NCBI GenBank assembly: GCA_022925895.1
Contig: JAKSYS010000230.1
Span: 18,438-82,437, forward strand
Origin: Fragilaria crotonensis
Lineage: Eukaryota > Bacillariophyta > Fragilariophyceae > Fragilariales > Fragilariaceae
Reading direction: 5' to 3'
Length of the DNA stretch: 64,000 bases
The notes under the pieces were generated by a model, which saw nothing but the letters and a program-made list of their open reading frames with translations, searched no databases and was not told the DNA's origin. Positions 31,801-43,530 of this stretch are shown here, in pieces. Each line of letters starts with the position of its first letter. Position 1 is the stretch's first letter. Both the position numbers and the translations under genes were made by a program.

Positions 31801-34015
31801 TTGGGAGATCATGGCCAAGATCACCGGAGATCAATCCTGCTGGACTTACGTCACCCCCCCCCCCAACGCGAAGGACATGCGACAGTCAAATGGCCTTTGA
31901 ATGGTTGTATAGAGACTTCATTGGCGCCCATAAGGCCTCAATGGCTGAAGACAAGCATAAAATGACCATTTATGACACCGGTGAGCAACAATGTTTGGAT
32001 TTTGAGAAATACTTTAATGTACACAAGTCCCAACATTTGATCATGGAAGGACTAGATGAGCACCATTTTACAGGTATTGACCTGCGCTCTAAAATCCGTT
32101 ACTTCCTCAATGGTATAAGACAGATAAGTTTGACTCGGTCAAAACTCCAAAACAATTATGATGCTTGCATAACGCTATTAGCATTTCATTAAAGAGACAT
32201 GTAAGCCAAAGACGCCTCCAACTGAGGGCATTTTGGAAGTGAATACAAACACCAGTGGGACCAAGTAAACGTTCGAGACCATCAAAGACCGCTATTATAC
32301 CAAAGTAGAATATGATGCCCTATCGGCTGATACCAAGAGAGAAGTTTGCTGTGAAACGCCTCAATCGCGGGTACAGGCCCGGCGCCAAAGACAGTCAAGT
32401 CAAAAATTCACAAAAACAAAAGATCCCAAGGCAAAGGATTCAAACGCCTAGGTTATTAATAACAAGCCAGAAGGCTGTGAAGCGCAGCATCTCCCAGCTC
32501 ACAAAGCAAAGGCTGCTGACGACTAATTATTAGGCCTATGCAGCCAAACCTCATCCGAGGCAAAGGCCAAGAAGGTCACCTCAAGTAAGTCTCCAAATAG
32601 TTCCAATTCATCCGTAAAAAATTGACCAAAGAAGGTCAGCAAGTGGCAGCAATGCAATCGCCCTACCTTGTTGATTCTTAGAACGTTTGGTTCAATCAAC
32701 ATCAAAGTTGTTGAAACCAGCAGAAAGGACCTCAATTCTCATGCCAACCGATGCACCATAGGTTCTAATGCCAAAGTAACCCAAAATTTTGATTTCCCAA
32801 TCAACGTCTCCCGATGCTACCCGAATGGTCCGATCAATTGCATTCTTTGCGCTGTCTCGGCTGCTCCTGCATATGATGACACCTTGATCGGCAAGAGCGT
32901 CATCCTCCTGCCTGATAGTTGGCAGTAGTACACCAAGCAATTTGATCCAAGACCTCGCCCGTACTCGTAGTAATCCCGACTGATGACTTCGACAATCAGG
33001 ATGTCATTCCGTTTACGCTCCAAGAAGTGTGGTCTCTTTGTTTCAAACCGCCGTGGAAGAATTCGAATCACCACTACTACACATTACCTTCTCCAGTGAG
33101 GAAGCTCCCTAGTACGATCCATATGACGACACCCAAATGACTGAACATGAAGGTGCTCTTGCCAAACAGTGTTACTAGAAGCAGACGACAACAGAGGGTC
33201 CTTGCCGCAAATCTGAATCCTGTTGCCATCGATGGGACTCACTTATCACACAACAAATATTGATCGTCCATGGACAATGTGATGCTCTTTGCAATGATGC
33301 GAGCAAATGTCTCGACAATCCGCTCGGCCGACAACAGCTGGCTTGCATTCAACCCTGCAGGTCCTCATGACCAACTGTGGAATCGACACTAAGACCTCCA
33401 AAAGGATGGTCAAAACAATGACCTAAAGGGCACCTGTTCTGTGCTCCACCCGATGCTGTCTCCTCGCCGTTTTCGCATGAACGACTAAAGCTACGTTACC
33501 GACGGCTCCCATTCGATTGCTTCACCGACACTTTATTGTCGAACACCACATCCAGGTAATAAAACAGGTGTGCACATTTATTTGCCGTGCCGGACTCCCA
33601 ATGGGGGACACCATGATGAACGCTAAGGTCCGTGAACGAAAGCGTCAAAATGATGGGACCCTTGTTGGTACTAAGGCCCATTCCAACAACCCAATCCTCA
33701 ACAATCGGACGTTAGAGGTGGAGTGCATGGTGGATGGCCAGAAAGCGGAACTAGCGGCGAACGTAATTGCACAAACATGTTTGCCCAATGCAACAGTGAG
33801 GGCAACCAATATTTGCTCCTTGCTGGAATAATTGACCACAGAATGGACAATTCTGCAGTTGAAATTAAGGATTTTTCTATCCAACAGCACAGGTTGAACC
33901 TGCAACCACGGAGAACCACAAAATGATGAAGCTTGTGTGTTGAATGGAAGGACAGAAGTACCTCTTGGGAACACCTCGCAAACCTTAAAGAATCAAATCC
34001 TGTTGGCATTGCAGA
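31801..34015 (+). mobile_element. Second copia element, decayed and deleted (gag-protease-integrase end)
   Basis: Gag: FEWLYRDFIGAHKASMAEDKHK, MTIYDTGEQQCLDFEKYFNVHK and QHLIMEGLDEHHFTGIDLRSKIRYFLNG (31890-32110), a signature of another diatom copia family. A protease-like block near 32730-32910 reads LNSHANRCTIGSNAKVTQNFDFPINVS (family form DSHADTCVVG). Then PYDDTQMTEHEGALAK near 33115, and a chromodomain-like segment near 33715-34010 (VEWKDRSTSWEHLANLKESNPV) that follows integrase in these elements. Many stops and shifts and large missing parts; no reverse transcriptase is seen before 34015. It is not the same family as the first element. Confidence 0.7.
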
Positions 34016-34839
34016 CTCACCCAATGGAAGTCTTGTCTGCAACAGTAGGCAGCTTGTCCTGTCCAGCAATCACAGCACGCTTCTTCCTAAGTATTGGAAG
34101 TGAATCATGCTGAGATGAATAAGAATTCAAATAGAGGAGGCTAGAGCAAGCCCCCCTTGCAGCACATTCTTGATATTTGGATGAATGTTGTTGGGATTGG
34201 TTGGGAAGACTTGTGCATGGTGGTACTGTAGCTAATGAGCTGCACACACTGCATTCTGAGCAATGCCAGTTGAAAGCGTCTTCAAAGATTTTCTTCAACC
34301 ATGACAGACAAACAATGACATTGTTGCTGTTTGCTACTATTAACAGAAGAGTGGAATGATGATAGCAGAACACAATTTTGTAAATGTGTGAGAAAATAAA
34401 CAGGGGAAAAACAGAGGACTGAAACAAGGGTCCCAAATGAGTTAGCTTGCTTATTGCGGAGATGCACAACAAACATTTATTGAGAGATCCAATTAATGAT
34501 GACAACATAGGAATCATGGAAATTGGCAATGTAGTATTCTTTGCAAACTGAATCTCTGCACACCACACATGATGTGAATTACTCTGAACATTTGCCAAAA
34601 TTGATGCCGGCCTGGTTGCCACACATTAGTAGTTTGAAAAATAAAAACTTCTTGTAGTGTCTGTTGCCATGCTTAAATGCACATTCTTGTCACACTTCAT
34701 TTCTGATGCTGCTTTGCTGCTCATGATTGTACCTTGACTGTCATTGCATCAGTGGCTGTTGTTGCTCATTGTGTCACTGTTGTTGCCAAGGACAAGCTGA
34801 CAATCTTCTTTGACAAACAACCACCACCGCAATGATGCT
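34016..34839. other. Unassigned AT-rich DNA
   Basis: About 0.8 kb after the second copia remnant. A 201-codon minus-strand frame (34017-34622) has no recognisable motif. I see nothing else here. Confidence 0.4.
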
Positions 34840-35100
34840 ATAGCAACTTCCTGCCATACATCAGGAAGTGGTTGTTGTGCTTGCTATTGTGGAGCTAACC
34901 AGTGACAAAATGGGACAAACTGCCAGCAATGCAGTGATAACCACTTCCTGTCATACACCAGGAAGTGGTGGTTACCCTTGCAACAATTGTGGTGCAGAGG
35001 AGTTGTTGTTTGGGGCAATCTGCCAGCAATGCTGCAATGGCCACTTTCTGTCATACATCAGGAAGTGGTGGTTGTGCTTGCAATTGTGGTACTGAATTGT
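34840..35100. repeat. ~99-bp minisatellite with an embedded hairpin
   Basis: Three units, starting near 34843, 34942 and 35041. Each holds an inverted repeat: cacttcctg / loop tcatacac / caggaagtg, with 10-bp arms (ccacttcctg...caggaagtgg) perfect in the second unit. It is followed by gtggttgtgcttgcaattgtgg and gccagcaatgc. The hairpin is the best-conserved part. Confidence 0.85.
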
Positions 35101-35789
35101 GACATATTAGGACATATTCAAACATTGCTTGTATCCCTAAAACGAGGAGGATTTTCTTTGTGCAGTTTCCTTGCCTACTAGCATACTGAAAAACTGGTGA
35201 TAGCATGTCAAAGCATGCTCTTGATATCAGGGTGCGGAATGACAACTTCAGCACCATCCCATTTGCCACCAATGACTGTGTTTCCCACAAAATAAATTGC
35301 AATATGGTCGTTGCGCTGCATGAAATTGGGCGTTTATGTTTCCTGGATGTCCTAAGCACAATCCTGAGCATGGAGGTAGAACCAGGATTGGAGCCTGTAG
35401 TCTGTAGTACCAATGGATGGAACTCATGGGCAACGAGTTGGCTACACCACCGACATGAGTGTCAATTGAAATCCATCCCATTTTGACATCCATGAAGCAT
35501 CACAGGGCTTTGCTGTGTGGATTGAGGAAAATCCGTCCTTGGGATCCAACTGGTGTTTTGTGATGCCCAGCAATGTGCAGGTTAAGTGTCCTGACAGATA
35601 ACAATTTTTGGTCTTGTGGTTTGCCTCAGCCATAGGGCAGCAATAAGCTGCTGGGATTGCATACTAAAGCATTGCATCACTGCACCCCTATCTCCATCAT
35701 GCCTAATGGTCCGGATGGTGAGAGGTTGGGGAAAACTGACTGAACTATCAAACCAATCCCTTTGGAACCTTAACCTCTTCAGACAAGCA
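35101..35789. other. Unassigned DNA between minisatellites
   Basis: A 93-codon (+) and a 120-codon (-) frame overlap at 35051-35486; neither shows a conserved motif. Nothing else is recognised. Confidence 0.4.
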
Positions 35790-36170
35790 GAACATTTTAT
35801 TTGCAAAAACACCTTTTATCTTTCACCAACATGTGCAACTACACTCATTATCCTTCACCATATTTGCAAGAATGCTTGTTATCTTTCACCATATTTGCAG
35901 AAAATAGTTTTTATCTTTCATTGTACCATGCATACTATTTGCAAAATACTCATTATCTTTCACCTTATTTGGAAAAACACTTGTTATCTTTCACCATATT
36001 TGGAAAAACACTTGTTATCTTTCACCATATTTGGAAAAACACTTGTTATCTTTCACCAACATTTGCAAAACACTCATGATCTTTCACCAACATTTGCAAA
36101 TGCACTCGTTATCTTTGCAAAAACAGTTCTAGTCTTTCACCATATTCACAGAAACACTTGTTATCTGCCC
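35790..36170. repeat. 31-bp minisatellite
   Basis: About twelve units of atatttggaaaaacacttg + ttatctttcacc. The central units (35960-36060) are nearly identical; outer units drift (tttgcaaaacactcatgatctttcacc). A plus-strand frame through it encodes a repeated I-[FW]-x-K-[NT]-x-x-[LY]-S-P pattern, probably fortuitous. Confidence 0.9.
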
Positions 36171-36570
36171 ACTCTAACATGATGATACACCATGCAATGG
36201 TAGGATCCTTGTCTCTTAAGGACTTAAGATGCTTATCAACTGTACTTGGTTCAGATTTCAGGTCACAAATTTCCTTTCCATGTTACACCAGCGCATGCCC
36301 ATATCGAAAAGTGTATGCTCCTGCCCACCTCATCACTTGCCTTCCGCATCCAACAGACACAAGAATGTCCTTCTTGGCAGCACATATATGGTGGGTTGGA
36401 ATCGCAAACTCAGGGTTTGTTCTTTTGGGTGGTGTGCATGATGAGCACATCCTGAACCATCGACAAGGTAAAATCCAATGTCATGGACGCAGATGTTGAA
36501 GCAGAAAGGACATCCTAGTGCAGTGCACGTGTCATCTGTATCTTGTTTGGAGGCTGAACTTTCCCCATAA

Positions 36571-36816
36571 TTCATCAAGAATTGTTGCAATTAGAATGGC
36601 GGGTTTCATTCCTATAATTCTGTTTACTTGACTGTGCTCCTCTTCTTCCATCATTGTCATCCTCCGTGTGTCATTTGGCTGGTTCCTATAATTCATCAAG
36701 AATTATTGCAATCTGAATGGAGCGTTTCATTCCTATAATTCTGTTTACGTGGACTGTGCTCCTCTCTTTTTCCCCTTGATTCATCATTGTCACCCTCCAT
36801 ATGTCATTTGGCTGGA
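36571..36816. repeat. ~120-bp two-copy tandem repeat
   Basis: ttcatcaagaattgttgcaa...tttcattcctataattctgt...gactgtgctcctct...gtcatttggctgg occurs at about 36571-36690 and again at about 36690-36816 with scattered changes. Confidence 0.85.
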
Positions 36817-36864
36817 AATCATCCATTAACTCTGCCGTCAGCACATGTCAGCTGCTGCTGTCGG

Positions 36865-36988
36865 AGGAGTTTAAAGTTGTCCACCTACTCAATAGTTATG
36901 TACAGATGGGATGTCCAGCTGATGTTAAATGAGTTCAAAGTTGCCCTCATCCTCAAAAGTTATGAAGAGATGGGATGTCCAGCATGAA
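36865..36988. repeat. ~63-bp two-copy tandem repeat
   Basis: gagtttaaagttgtccacctactcaatagttatg...agatgggatgtccagc is followed by gagttcaaagttgccctcatcctcaaaagttatg...agatgggatgtccagc. Confidence 0.85.
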
Positions 36989-37060
36989 GGGTGACAACGA
37001 AGCCTTAATATGTGTGGACCCATTGAGCAGATTGCCGCATGAATGGTCAAATAATTTAAA

Positions 37061-37447
37061 TTTGTTGAAAGCGCCGAATCGACCCAAGCTAGCCGGGTCC
37101 AATCGAGTGTGTCCCTTTCCTTAACCGAGTATTGTTTGAGTAAATTCTGGCCATCATCAATTGTCATGCAGTGTATCATATGTTAATTGAAAGCACCAAA
37201 GCGCGCCGAATCGGTCTGACATGGTCGGGTCGAATCGAGTGTGCCCCTTTCCTTCTCAACCGACGAGTGTTATAAGAGTCAATTCTGTCCGTCATCACTT
37301 GTCATGCAATGTAACATTTGTTGATTGAAATCATCAAAAAGCGCCAAATCGGTTCGAGCTGGCCGGGACGAATCGAGTGTGCCACATTCCTGAACCCAGT
37401 GTTATTTGAGTGAATTCTGGCTGTTATCAATTGTCATGTACTGCAAC
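37061..37447. repeat. ~120-140-bp minisatellite, three units
   Basis: Units start near 37061, 37180 and 37318. Each runs ttgttgaaagcgcc, gaatcg...gccggg..gaatcgagtgtg, cctttcctt, gag.gaattctggcc, atcaattgtcatgcagtg. Indels change unit length. Confidence 0.85.
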
Positions 37448-39100
37448 ATTTGTTGAAACTCTCGGACGGTCTATACGTAACTACGTAACTAGTCCTCCAT
37501 CAAACTCCAGAGTGTTTGTGAGGGAACAATTCGTCAAATAAACTGTTCTCGTGTTCGGTAACTGAGGAGTCATTTGTTGCTATTGGATATTCATTGCAAA
37601 CCCACTATGCTTAGGCTTCAAGACACAAAAAGAGCCAATGATCGAATGAGTTCATATCTCAATGGCTTCGGAGGAGAATGAAAATCAAGCGATCAGTAGT
37701 TGATACCTCTCTTCTCTAATGAAAAGAATCCTTTCAAATTGGTGTCCTTCAGTATCCAAAATAACACGAATTCATACGAGAACAAAGCGAACAGACAACT
37801 GGTGGAAATAACTGCTCCGTGCAAGGCACATCGATGATTAAATTAAGCCCGATGAGAGGAGTTGAATGATTATTTCACTCCGCCAAGTCCAAGGCATTCT
37901 TCTAAGACACGCACGTAGATTTCGAAAAATTCCCTGAGATGAATCGCCAAGCATTTTATGCTGTCGCGTTTACCTTCATGGCACTTTAAGGTAAGGATGC
38001 CAATGTCCATTGTAAATTGAGTCCGGTCAAGGAAAGTTATCAAGTTGGGTTGAAATAGACTTTCTTGAGGTTTCTGTATGAAGTCACGATATTTTGATGA
38101 TGGAGTGTTAGAGCACAGGGAGGTTTTAACACTTCCTTCGTTAAAAGGAACTTGTGATTGCTTTCAATTTTCATACGAGTTTTCTCCACTCTTCTGTGAA
38201 GTTAAAGAAGCGCCTACCGAATTTGGTTCAGTCTGGTGTGGCAGTCAGCAAAACCATTTCATTGACTCTTTGCTGAACCTTCATGGTTCAGGTGATGTTT
38301 ATTTTCTCGACACAAAACAATGTTCATCAACTTGATGTAAGGTAAATAGTCATTACTCAATATCCCTTATGAAATGGATGAGCTCCGTATTTGCTTTTAC
38401 GGATGTCATGGAACCTTCTTATTTCTTCGTTATCAATTACTACTGAACGACTTGATTTGTCAGTGCCCATCTTGAGCCTCAATGGAATGATCGACGTATA
38501 AGAAATAATTGAGTTCTATTGGTTATTTTTTCAACCAAAACTGATAATGAGAAATGCTTCAAGTGGTGTATTGACTTTACCAATTTGGTTATAGAGCTAA
38601 TGTGGTTCCAACCGAAACTTCAATTTCGATTTTTAGCTGTGGTGTTTACTTGCTGCGTTGATCATGGGTCTTGTTGTCGTCCACGCACCACGTTAAGGGA
38701 TAAGGGTTTTGATGACTTTGCATCAGCGAGTGGGCTTTTAAGAATGAACTACGTGGTTAGAATCCATTCAACCGACACATCTCTTTGAACACTCATCGAG
38801 GTAACCATGCGCAGCGGAATTTCTATCCAAGTTGCTATTTCAAAGGAATTTCTGTTTAAGTTGCTGTTTCAAACCTACGTCATTGTCAACAACAGATTTG
38901 AGCATTTTGCCATGTTAAGATAGTGCTCTTTTTCAATTGTGTTTGTCATTCACCGTGACACAAGTCATTTTTTCTAGCAGTTATCATTTTACAGTAGACT
39001 TAGAGGTACCGTTGATCAGCACTATGCTGCAACATTTTCTGGGCCATTAAGGTGAGTGATATCATGATCGGGTTGCACTCCCTGCTCTGATCGTCAAAAT
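37448..39100. other. Unassigned DNA between repeat clusters
   Basis: About 1.65 kb with only short frames. Positions 37450-37570 (ctctcggacggtctatacgtaactacg ... tgttcggtaactgagg) have an LTR-like look, but no second copy exists in the window. Nothing else is recognised. Confidence 0.35.
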
Positions 39101-39107
39101 CATCGGC

Positions 39108-39383
39108 ATGAAGCGGAGTGGTGGATCAAGAGAAAAAACCAGTTTGAATCGAGTTGATGTTTACAATTGTATGGAGGAGCGCGGCAAAAAATCTGAATAC
39201 CGATACTATGAGTTGGAGCACACATTTCTTGAGATGCGTTTGAGGGCGCGCGCCTTAATCGAGTTGATATTTTTAGGATGTATTGAGGAGCGCGGCAAAA
39301 AAACTGAATACCGATGCTATGAGTTGGAGCACTTATTTCTTGAGATGCATTTGAGGGCGCGCGCCTTAATTCTCGCCTCATGA
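39108..39383 (+). CDS. Hypothetical 91-residue ORF made of a duplicated 39-residue unit
   Basis: The frame contains two copies of MEERGKKSEYRYYELEHTF / IEERGKKTEYRCYELEHLF followed by LEM[RH]LRARALI. Both copies keep the frame because the DNA unit is about 117 bp, a multiple of three. Charged, helix-prone, no known domain. It may be the 3' end of a larger repeat protein or simply a minisatellite read in frame. Confidence 0.2.
   Translation: MKRSGGSREKTSLNRVDVYNCMEERGKKSEYRYYELEHTFLEMRLRARALIELIFLGCIEERGKKTEYRCYELEHLFLEMHLRARALILAS
39144..39376. repeat. ~117-bp two-copy tandem repeat
   Basis: cgagttgat.ttt...gaggagcgcggcaaaaa...gaataccgat.ctatgagttggagcac...ttcttgagatgc.tttgagggcgcgcgccttaat occurs twice in tandem with about ten differences. 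Confidence 0.9.
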
Positions 39384-39429
39384 GCGAGCATAGATAGGAG
39401 CGCAGAAACTGCGTGTGTAAAACGTGTCA

Positions 39430-39568
39430 GGTACTGTGACGTTGACGAGGTGAAGCTTTCTCGAGATCCCTCGAAAGTGCGCCTATCACAATCGGTGCTC
39501 TCTACAGATGTGAAGTTTTCTCGAGATCTATTGAAAGTGGCGCCTTCCAAAATCGGTGTCATCCACAG
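39430..39568. repeat. ~68-bp two-copy tandem repeat
   Basis: gtgaagctttctcgagatccctcgaaagtgcgcctatcacaatcggtg...cacagatgtgaagttttctcgagatctattgaaagtggcgccttccaaaatcggtg...cacagatg. Confidence 0.85.
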
Positions 39569-39669
39569 ATGAAATGTTGTGATGCCCAGCATGCGTGCGC
39601 CAGAATCAATACTTAACAGTGTTCGTTCGATGATCAAAACTCGGAAGCCGTCCATATGGTGCGAATGGC

Positions 39670-40021
39670 CGTCATTGCTGTTGATGGCTTCATCGGATGG
39701 ATGCAAAGAGGGTGTGTGTTTAGGTGCACAGCTTCTCTTGTTGGATACACTAAAGGAAGACGCAACATACATGAAAATGGTTTCGTTGCTGTTGATGGCT
39801 TCAGAGGCAAAGAGAAAGAGGGCGGTGTGTGTTTAGGTGCACAGCTTCTCTTGTTGGACAAACAATACACCAAAGGAAGGCGCAACATACATGAAAATGG
39901 TTTCATTACTGTTGATGGCCTCAGAGGCAAAGAGAAGGATGTGTGTTGAGGCACAGAGCAACTTCTCTTGTTGGACAAACAATCCCACAAAGGAAGACGC
40001 AGCATACACCAAAATGGTGAA
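39670..40021. repeat. ~115-120-bp minisatellite, about three units
   Basis: Units read gttgatggcttcagaggcaa, agagaaagagggcggtgtgt, gtttaggtgcacagcttctc, ttgttggacaaacaatacac and caaaggaaggcgcaacatac, then atgaaaatggtttc. They begin near 39678, 39789 and 39909 and merge into a shorter ~67-bp form (ttctgctcattggacaaaca ... acaccaaaatggtgaaatgc) that opens the next repeat. Confidence 0.85.
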
Positions 40022-40657
40022 ATGCAACTTCTGCTCATTGGACAAACAATCCCGCAAAGGAAGACGCAACATACACCAAAATGGTGAAATGCAACTTCTG
40101 CTCATTGGACAAACAAAGCAACAACTGATGAACTGATTTAATTCAAAAAAATGGTCTAAAAGGAGCTAATAAGCGTAGTAATCGGTTGTTGTTTTGCCAA
40201 TAATGTGCTGACAAGCTTATCTTCCAAATGCCACTTTTGCGGTGCAACTATGACAGCAACACCAGCAGGGTCAGAATGAAGGTGTGGATGTGGATGATGA
40301 GGTACTCTGTTATTTACTACTACAGCTGTACCTGGGATAATGCAACTTCTGCTCATTGGACAAACAATCCCGCAAAGGAAGACGCAACATACACCAAAAT
40401 GGTGAAATGCAACTTCTGCTCATTGGACAAACAAAGCAACAACTGATGAACTGATTTAATTCAAAAAAATGGTCTAAAAGGAGCTAATAAGCGTAGTAAT
40501 CGGTTGTTGTTTTGCCAATAATGTGCTGACAAGCTTATCTTCCAAATGCCACTTTTGCGGTGCAACTATGACAGCAACACCAGCAGGGTCAGAATGAAGG
40601 TGTGGATGTGGATGATGAGGTACTCTGTTATTTACTACTACAGCTGTACCTGGGATA
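40022..40657. repeat. Perfect 318-bp tandem duplication
   Basis: The block from atgcaacttctgctcattgg to gctgtacctgggata at 40022-40339 is repeated at 40340-40657 with no difference seen by eye. Inside each copy a ~67-bp subunit occurs about 1.5 times. Confidence 0.92.
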
Positions 40658-42930
40658 AGCCTTTACCAGCATTTCATATGAAAAAGAGGAAACATTTGCT
40701 GATCCTCATTTTGTGAATTCCTCTTTACAGATATTCAGTAATGGGTCATTTCTCATTTCTAAAGTGGAGGTCTATTATTCTGTTATTCTTAACAATGAAG
40801 AAGATGATGCAATTCTTGATCATGCATTTGATCATGATGAAGTGGATGATGGTGAGGAGGACTTCTGCTATGATGTCTCCCAGCAACCAAGTTCAAAGAC
40901 ACCTTTCATTGTCAACTTCTTGCTACATCGCATGGTATTGACCATTGTTTTGAAGGACACAGGACACATCAATTCTTGCTACATCTCATGGTATTGAGTA
41001 TTATTTTGAAAGGCACGTCAGCAGATAGTCTTCCATACTCCAGAAATGGCATTGCTTGGATAAAAGGAATCTAGAAATAAATTTTAGGTGTGAGCATTGC
41101 TTTCTTATAATATATCTATGAAAAACCAAACGCAGATTTGAGATGCAAAACTCATTTATGATGAATCAGGCAAGGATCAGAATTGTAAGAGTATAGTAAC
41201 TAAGGCCAACAGGAGGAAAAATGGTTGCTGTGGAGCTGCTTGTTATTGATATGATCTTCTAGCAATGGGTGGAAGGCCTTCTTCAATGATTCATCCTGAA
41301 GTTTGCTTGTTCCCATCTAATGAGAATAAAAGGAGCATCTTCAATTTGGTCATCATCATCACCATCATAATTATAGCAGCAGCCAAAGCAATGATGACAT
41401 CCTGCTGACACCCAATGCATTTGTTGTACCATCAGAGTCAATCAATTTACAAATGTTTGTTTGAATATCACTCTCTGTAAAGGATCCTTGGTTTCAACTC
41501 TTATGGGGGATGCTTAGATGTCATTCAAAACTATCAAGAGTCACACTGTAGCATGCACAGCACATCAACCAGATTTGATCACAAATTTCTGCACTGTGAA
41601 GCCAAACTCTACTGTTGAGAATCTGACCGCCATCAACCTTCAAGAATACCCAGGTGCACTCTTCATCCTTCCTGAGTGATTCAAGGGTTGAATTGAATGT
41701 CACTTTAATTGCAAGTATTTGTCAAGGGTGACACTATTATAGGCCACTGAAGGTAACAATTTCCACGGTGACATTCACACCATGGATTGTCAATTATGAA
41801 TCCAGAACTGCCATTCAATTATTGTCAAGTTTAAGTTGCCTACTTGCAGATACTTCCCAACATTTGTAGAAGTTCATTTTTGGAAAGCTTCAGGCTTGTA
41901 AACTCCAGCTCTCATCAGGATGCTGGTGCTCTCGTTGCCATTGGCATCATTGTCACCTTTCAACATCAGGTCAAGGAAGAATTGGCATTGAACAAATAAA
42001 ATCCGATTCCTGAAAACTTAATACCGTTTTGGGCCAGTAACCATGAGCTGCTGTTAAATGTATAAGTAAATCAATATCCACCACAAGAGACTTGCCTTTC
42101 AGTCACAGAAAGTTGAAATATGCGGAAAAGCACTTCACAATGTTGTTCAGAGAGCAGAAAGATGAATTGCATTTCTCTACAAGACCATCCATGACAAGCA
42201 TGCTGATCAGGCAGGTATACGTGATCATTGTCCTGTTGTTTGCGTAAAGATTGTGAAAGAAAAAGAAGACTTCCAAGAAAGACAATATTCTGCATACTGT
42301 CACTTTGCTTACCAAGGAACGTGCACGAAGCCCACAAACTTGACAAAGCAAGAAACTGCAATACCTAGTTGTGGCACAATACTTCCATGAAACCAGACAC
42401 ATTAGTTGAACTACAATGATTTCTGTTTCATCCAGTTAGACACAGATGAGGGAATGCATGTCACTAACAATGATCATCTTCACCAATGTGAACCAGGATC
42501 TTCAAAGGAAAGTGTGTTACGTGGCTGGGGTTCTTGCCATGTGCCCTTCCTCAAGAAATGATTGTTTTTTCAACTGCCATTGGGAGGAACATTCTTATTA
42601 TCATTCTCAATCTGAATGCAAAACACCACCATAGCTCAATTGTTACAAGCAAGATTGGAAATGAATGTCTAAATGCAGGTGCCAATGAGCTTGGCTAAGT
42701 ATTTATTCCAAATGCGGAAAGGAATCGGACGAAGTTACTAGGAAGAAAAATCAGTGATCATTAAGAAAACATTTGAATGGGATTCATACCAGCTCAGAGC
42801 CCTAGTACTAGTGAAGCCATTTTGCAGATACCCTCCATGGTATTGGGTTTTGGAGTCCTCAACACACCAAGAAATATATGTGGATACGGAAGGATTCAGG
42901 TCTTAGACAAGCACTGCAAATACTTGTACA
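40658..42930. other. Unassigned AT-rich DNA
   Basis: About 2.3 kb with short frames only (a 94-codon acidic one at 40713-40997). Some parts may belong to the decayed copia element that is recognisable further on, but I cannot align them to named domains. Confidence 0.35.
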
Positions 42931-43530
42931 CTGCTCATTCTCATGACTTCCTGGTAACATCTCGGAAGCCTCAAGCAATCATGAAGTCCAGGATTCAAGA
43001 GACCTATTATTACTAAGCCTAAAATACAACCTTCATGGTAATGATTTCTACCAAGACAGGAAAGGAAGGTGGTACTCCCTTGGCTAAGGAGGAATATCAG
43101 GGAGACCATCATCTGATTGAAACCAATATTTTGAGTCTTGAAGAACAACAATACCACTATCCAGGCAGCGTTCTCAACAAGCAAGGTGTAAGGACTGCTT
43201 GAGATCTCAACATTTGGGGCGGAAATCAGTGCAATAGAAACAGCAGTCAAGGAAGTCATATCAGCTTTTCATGGTGCTTTGGTGCAGCTGGGAGTTCCAT
43301 TGGAACATGCAGCCTAATTGTCTGGGGATAATAGTGGGGTGATGCTGATGCAGAATTCAACAATCAAGTACTAAAGGTTACTCCAAAAGAAGCATGTGGC
43401 AATAGCGTACCAAAATCTTCAGGAAGCCCCAGGTAGTGGTATTGTACATCCATTAAGATCAACGGAAAGTTCAACTAAGCTGACATATGCACTTAGGCAG
43501 CACAGCAGATGAATTCTATTTGTCATACCA
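42931..43530 (+). mobile_element. Remnant of a third copia element (reverse transcriptase-RNase H end)
   Basis: Conceptual fragments: HDFLVTSRKPQAIMK followed by QETYYY (the region just after the YVDD box), GNDFYQDRKGRWYSLG, then a shifted block QLGVPLE, SGDNSGVMLMQNST, KKHVAIAYQNLQEA and, in a further frame, IKINGKFN then ADICT, matching the end of copia RNase H (KKKHLAIAYHxxREA...G.FNPADICTK). Several stops and shifts; no LTR is found. It could be the separated 3' part of the second element. Confidence 0.5.

Noticed and set aside
34017-34622. 201-codon minus-strand frame
   Set aside because: No motif; low information and AT-rich, next to decayed transposon DNA.
35790-36170. CRISPR-like array
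   Set aside because: The 31-bp units are contiguous with no unique spacers, and the genome is eukaryotic.
35600-36190. 188-codon frame with a repeated ILSFTIF-like pattern
   Set aside because: Product of the 31-bp minisatellite read in successive frames; not protein-like.
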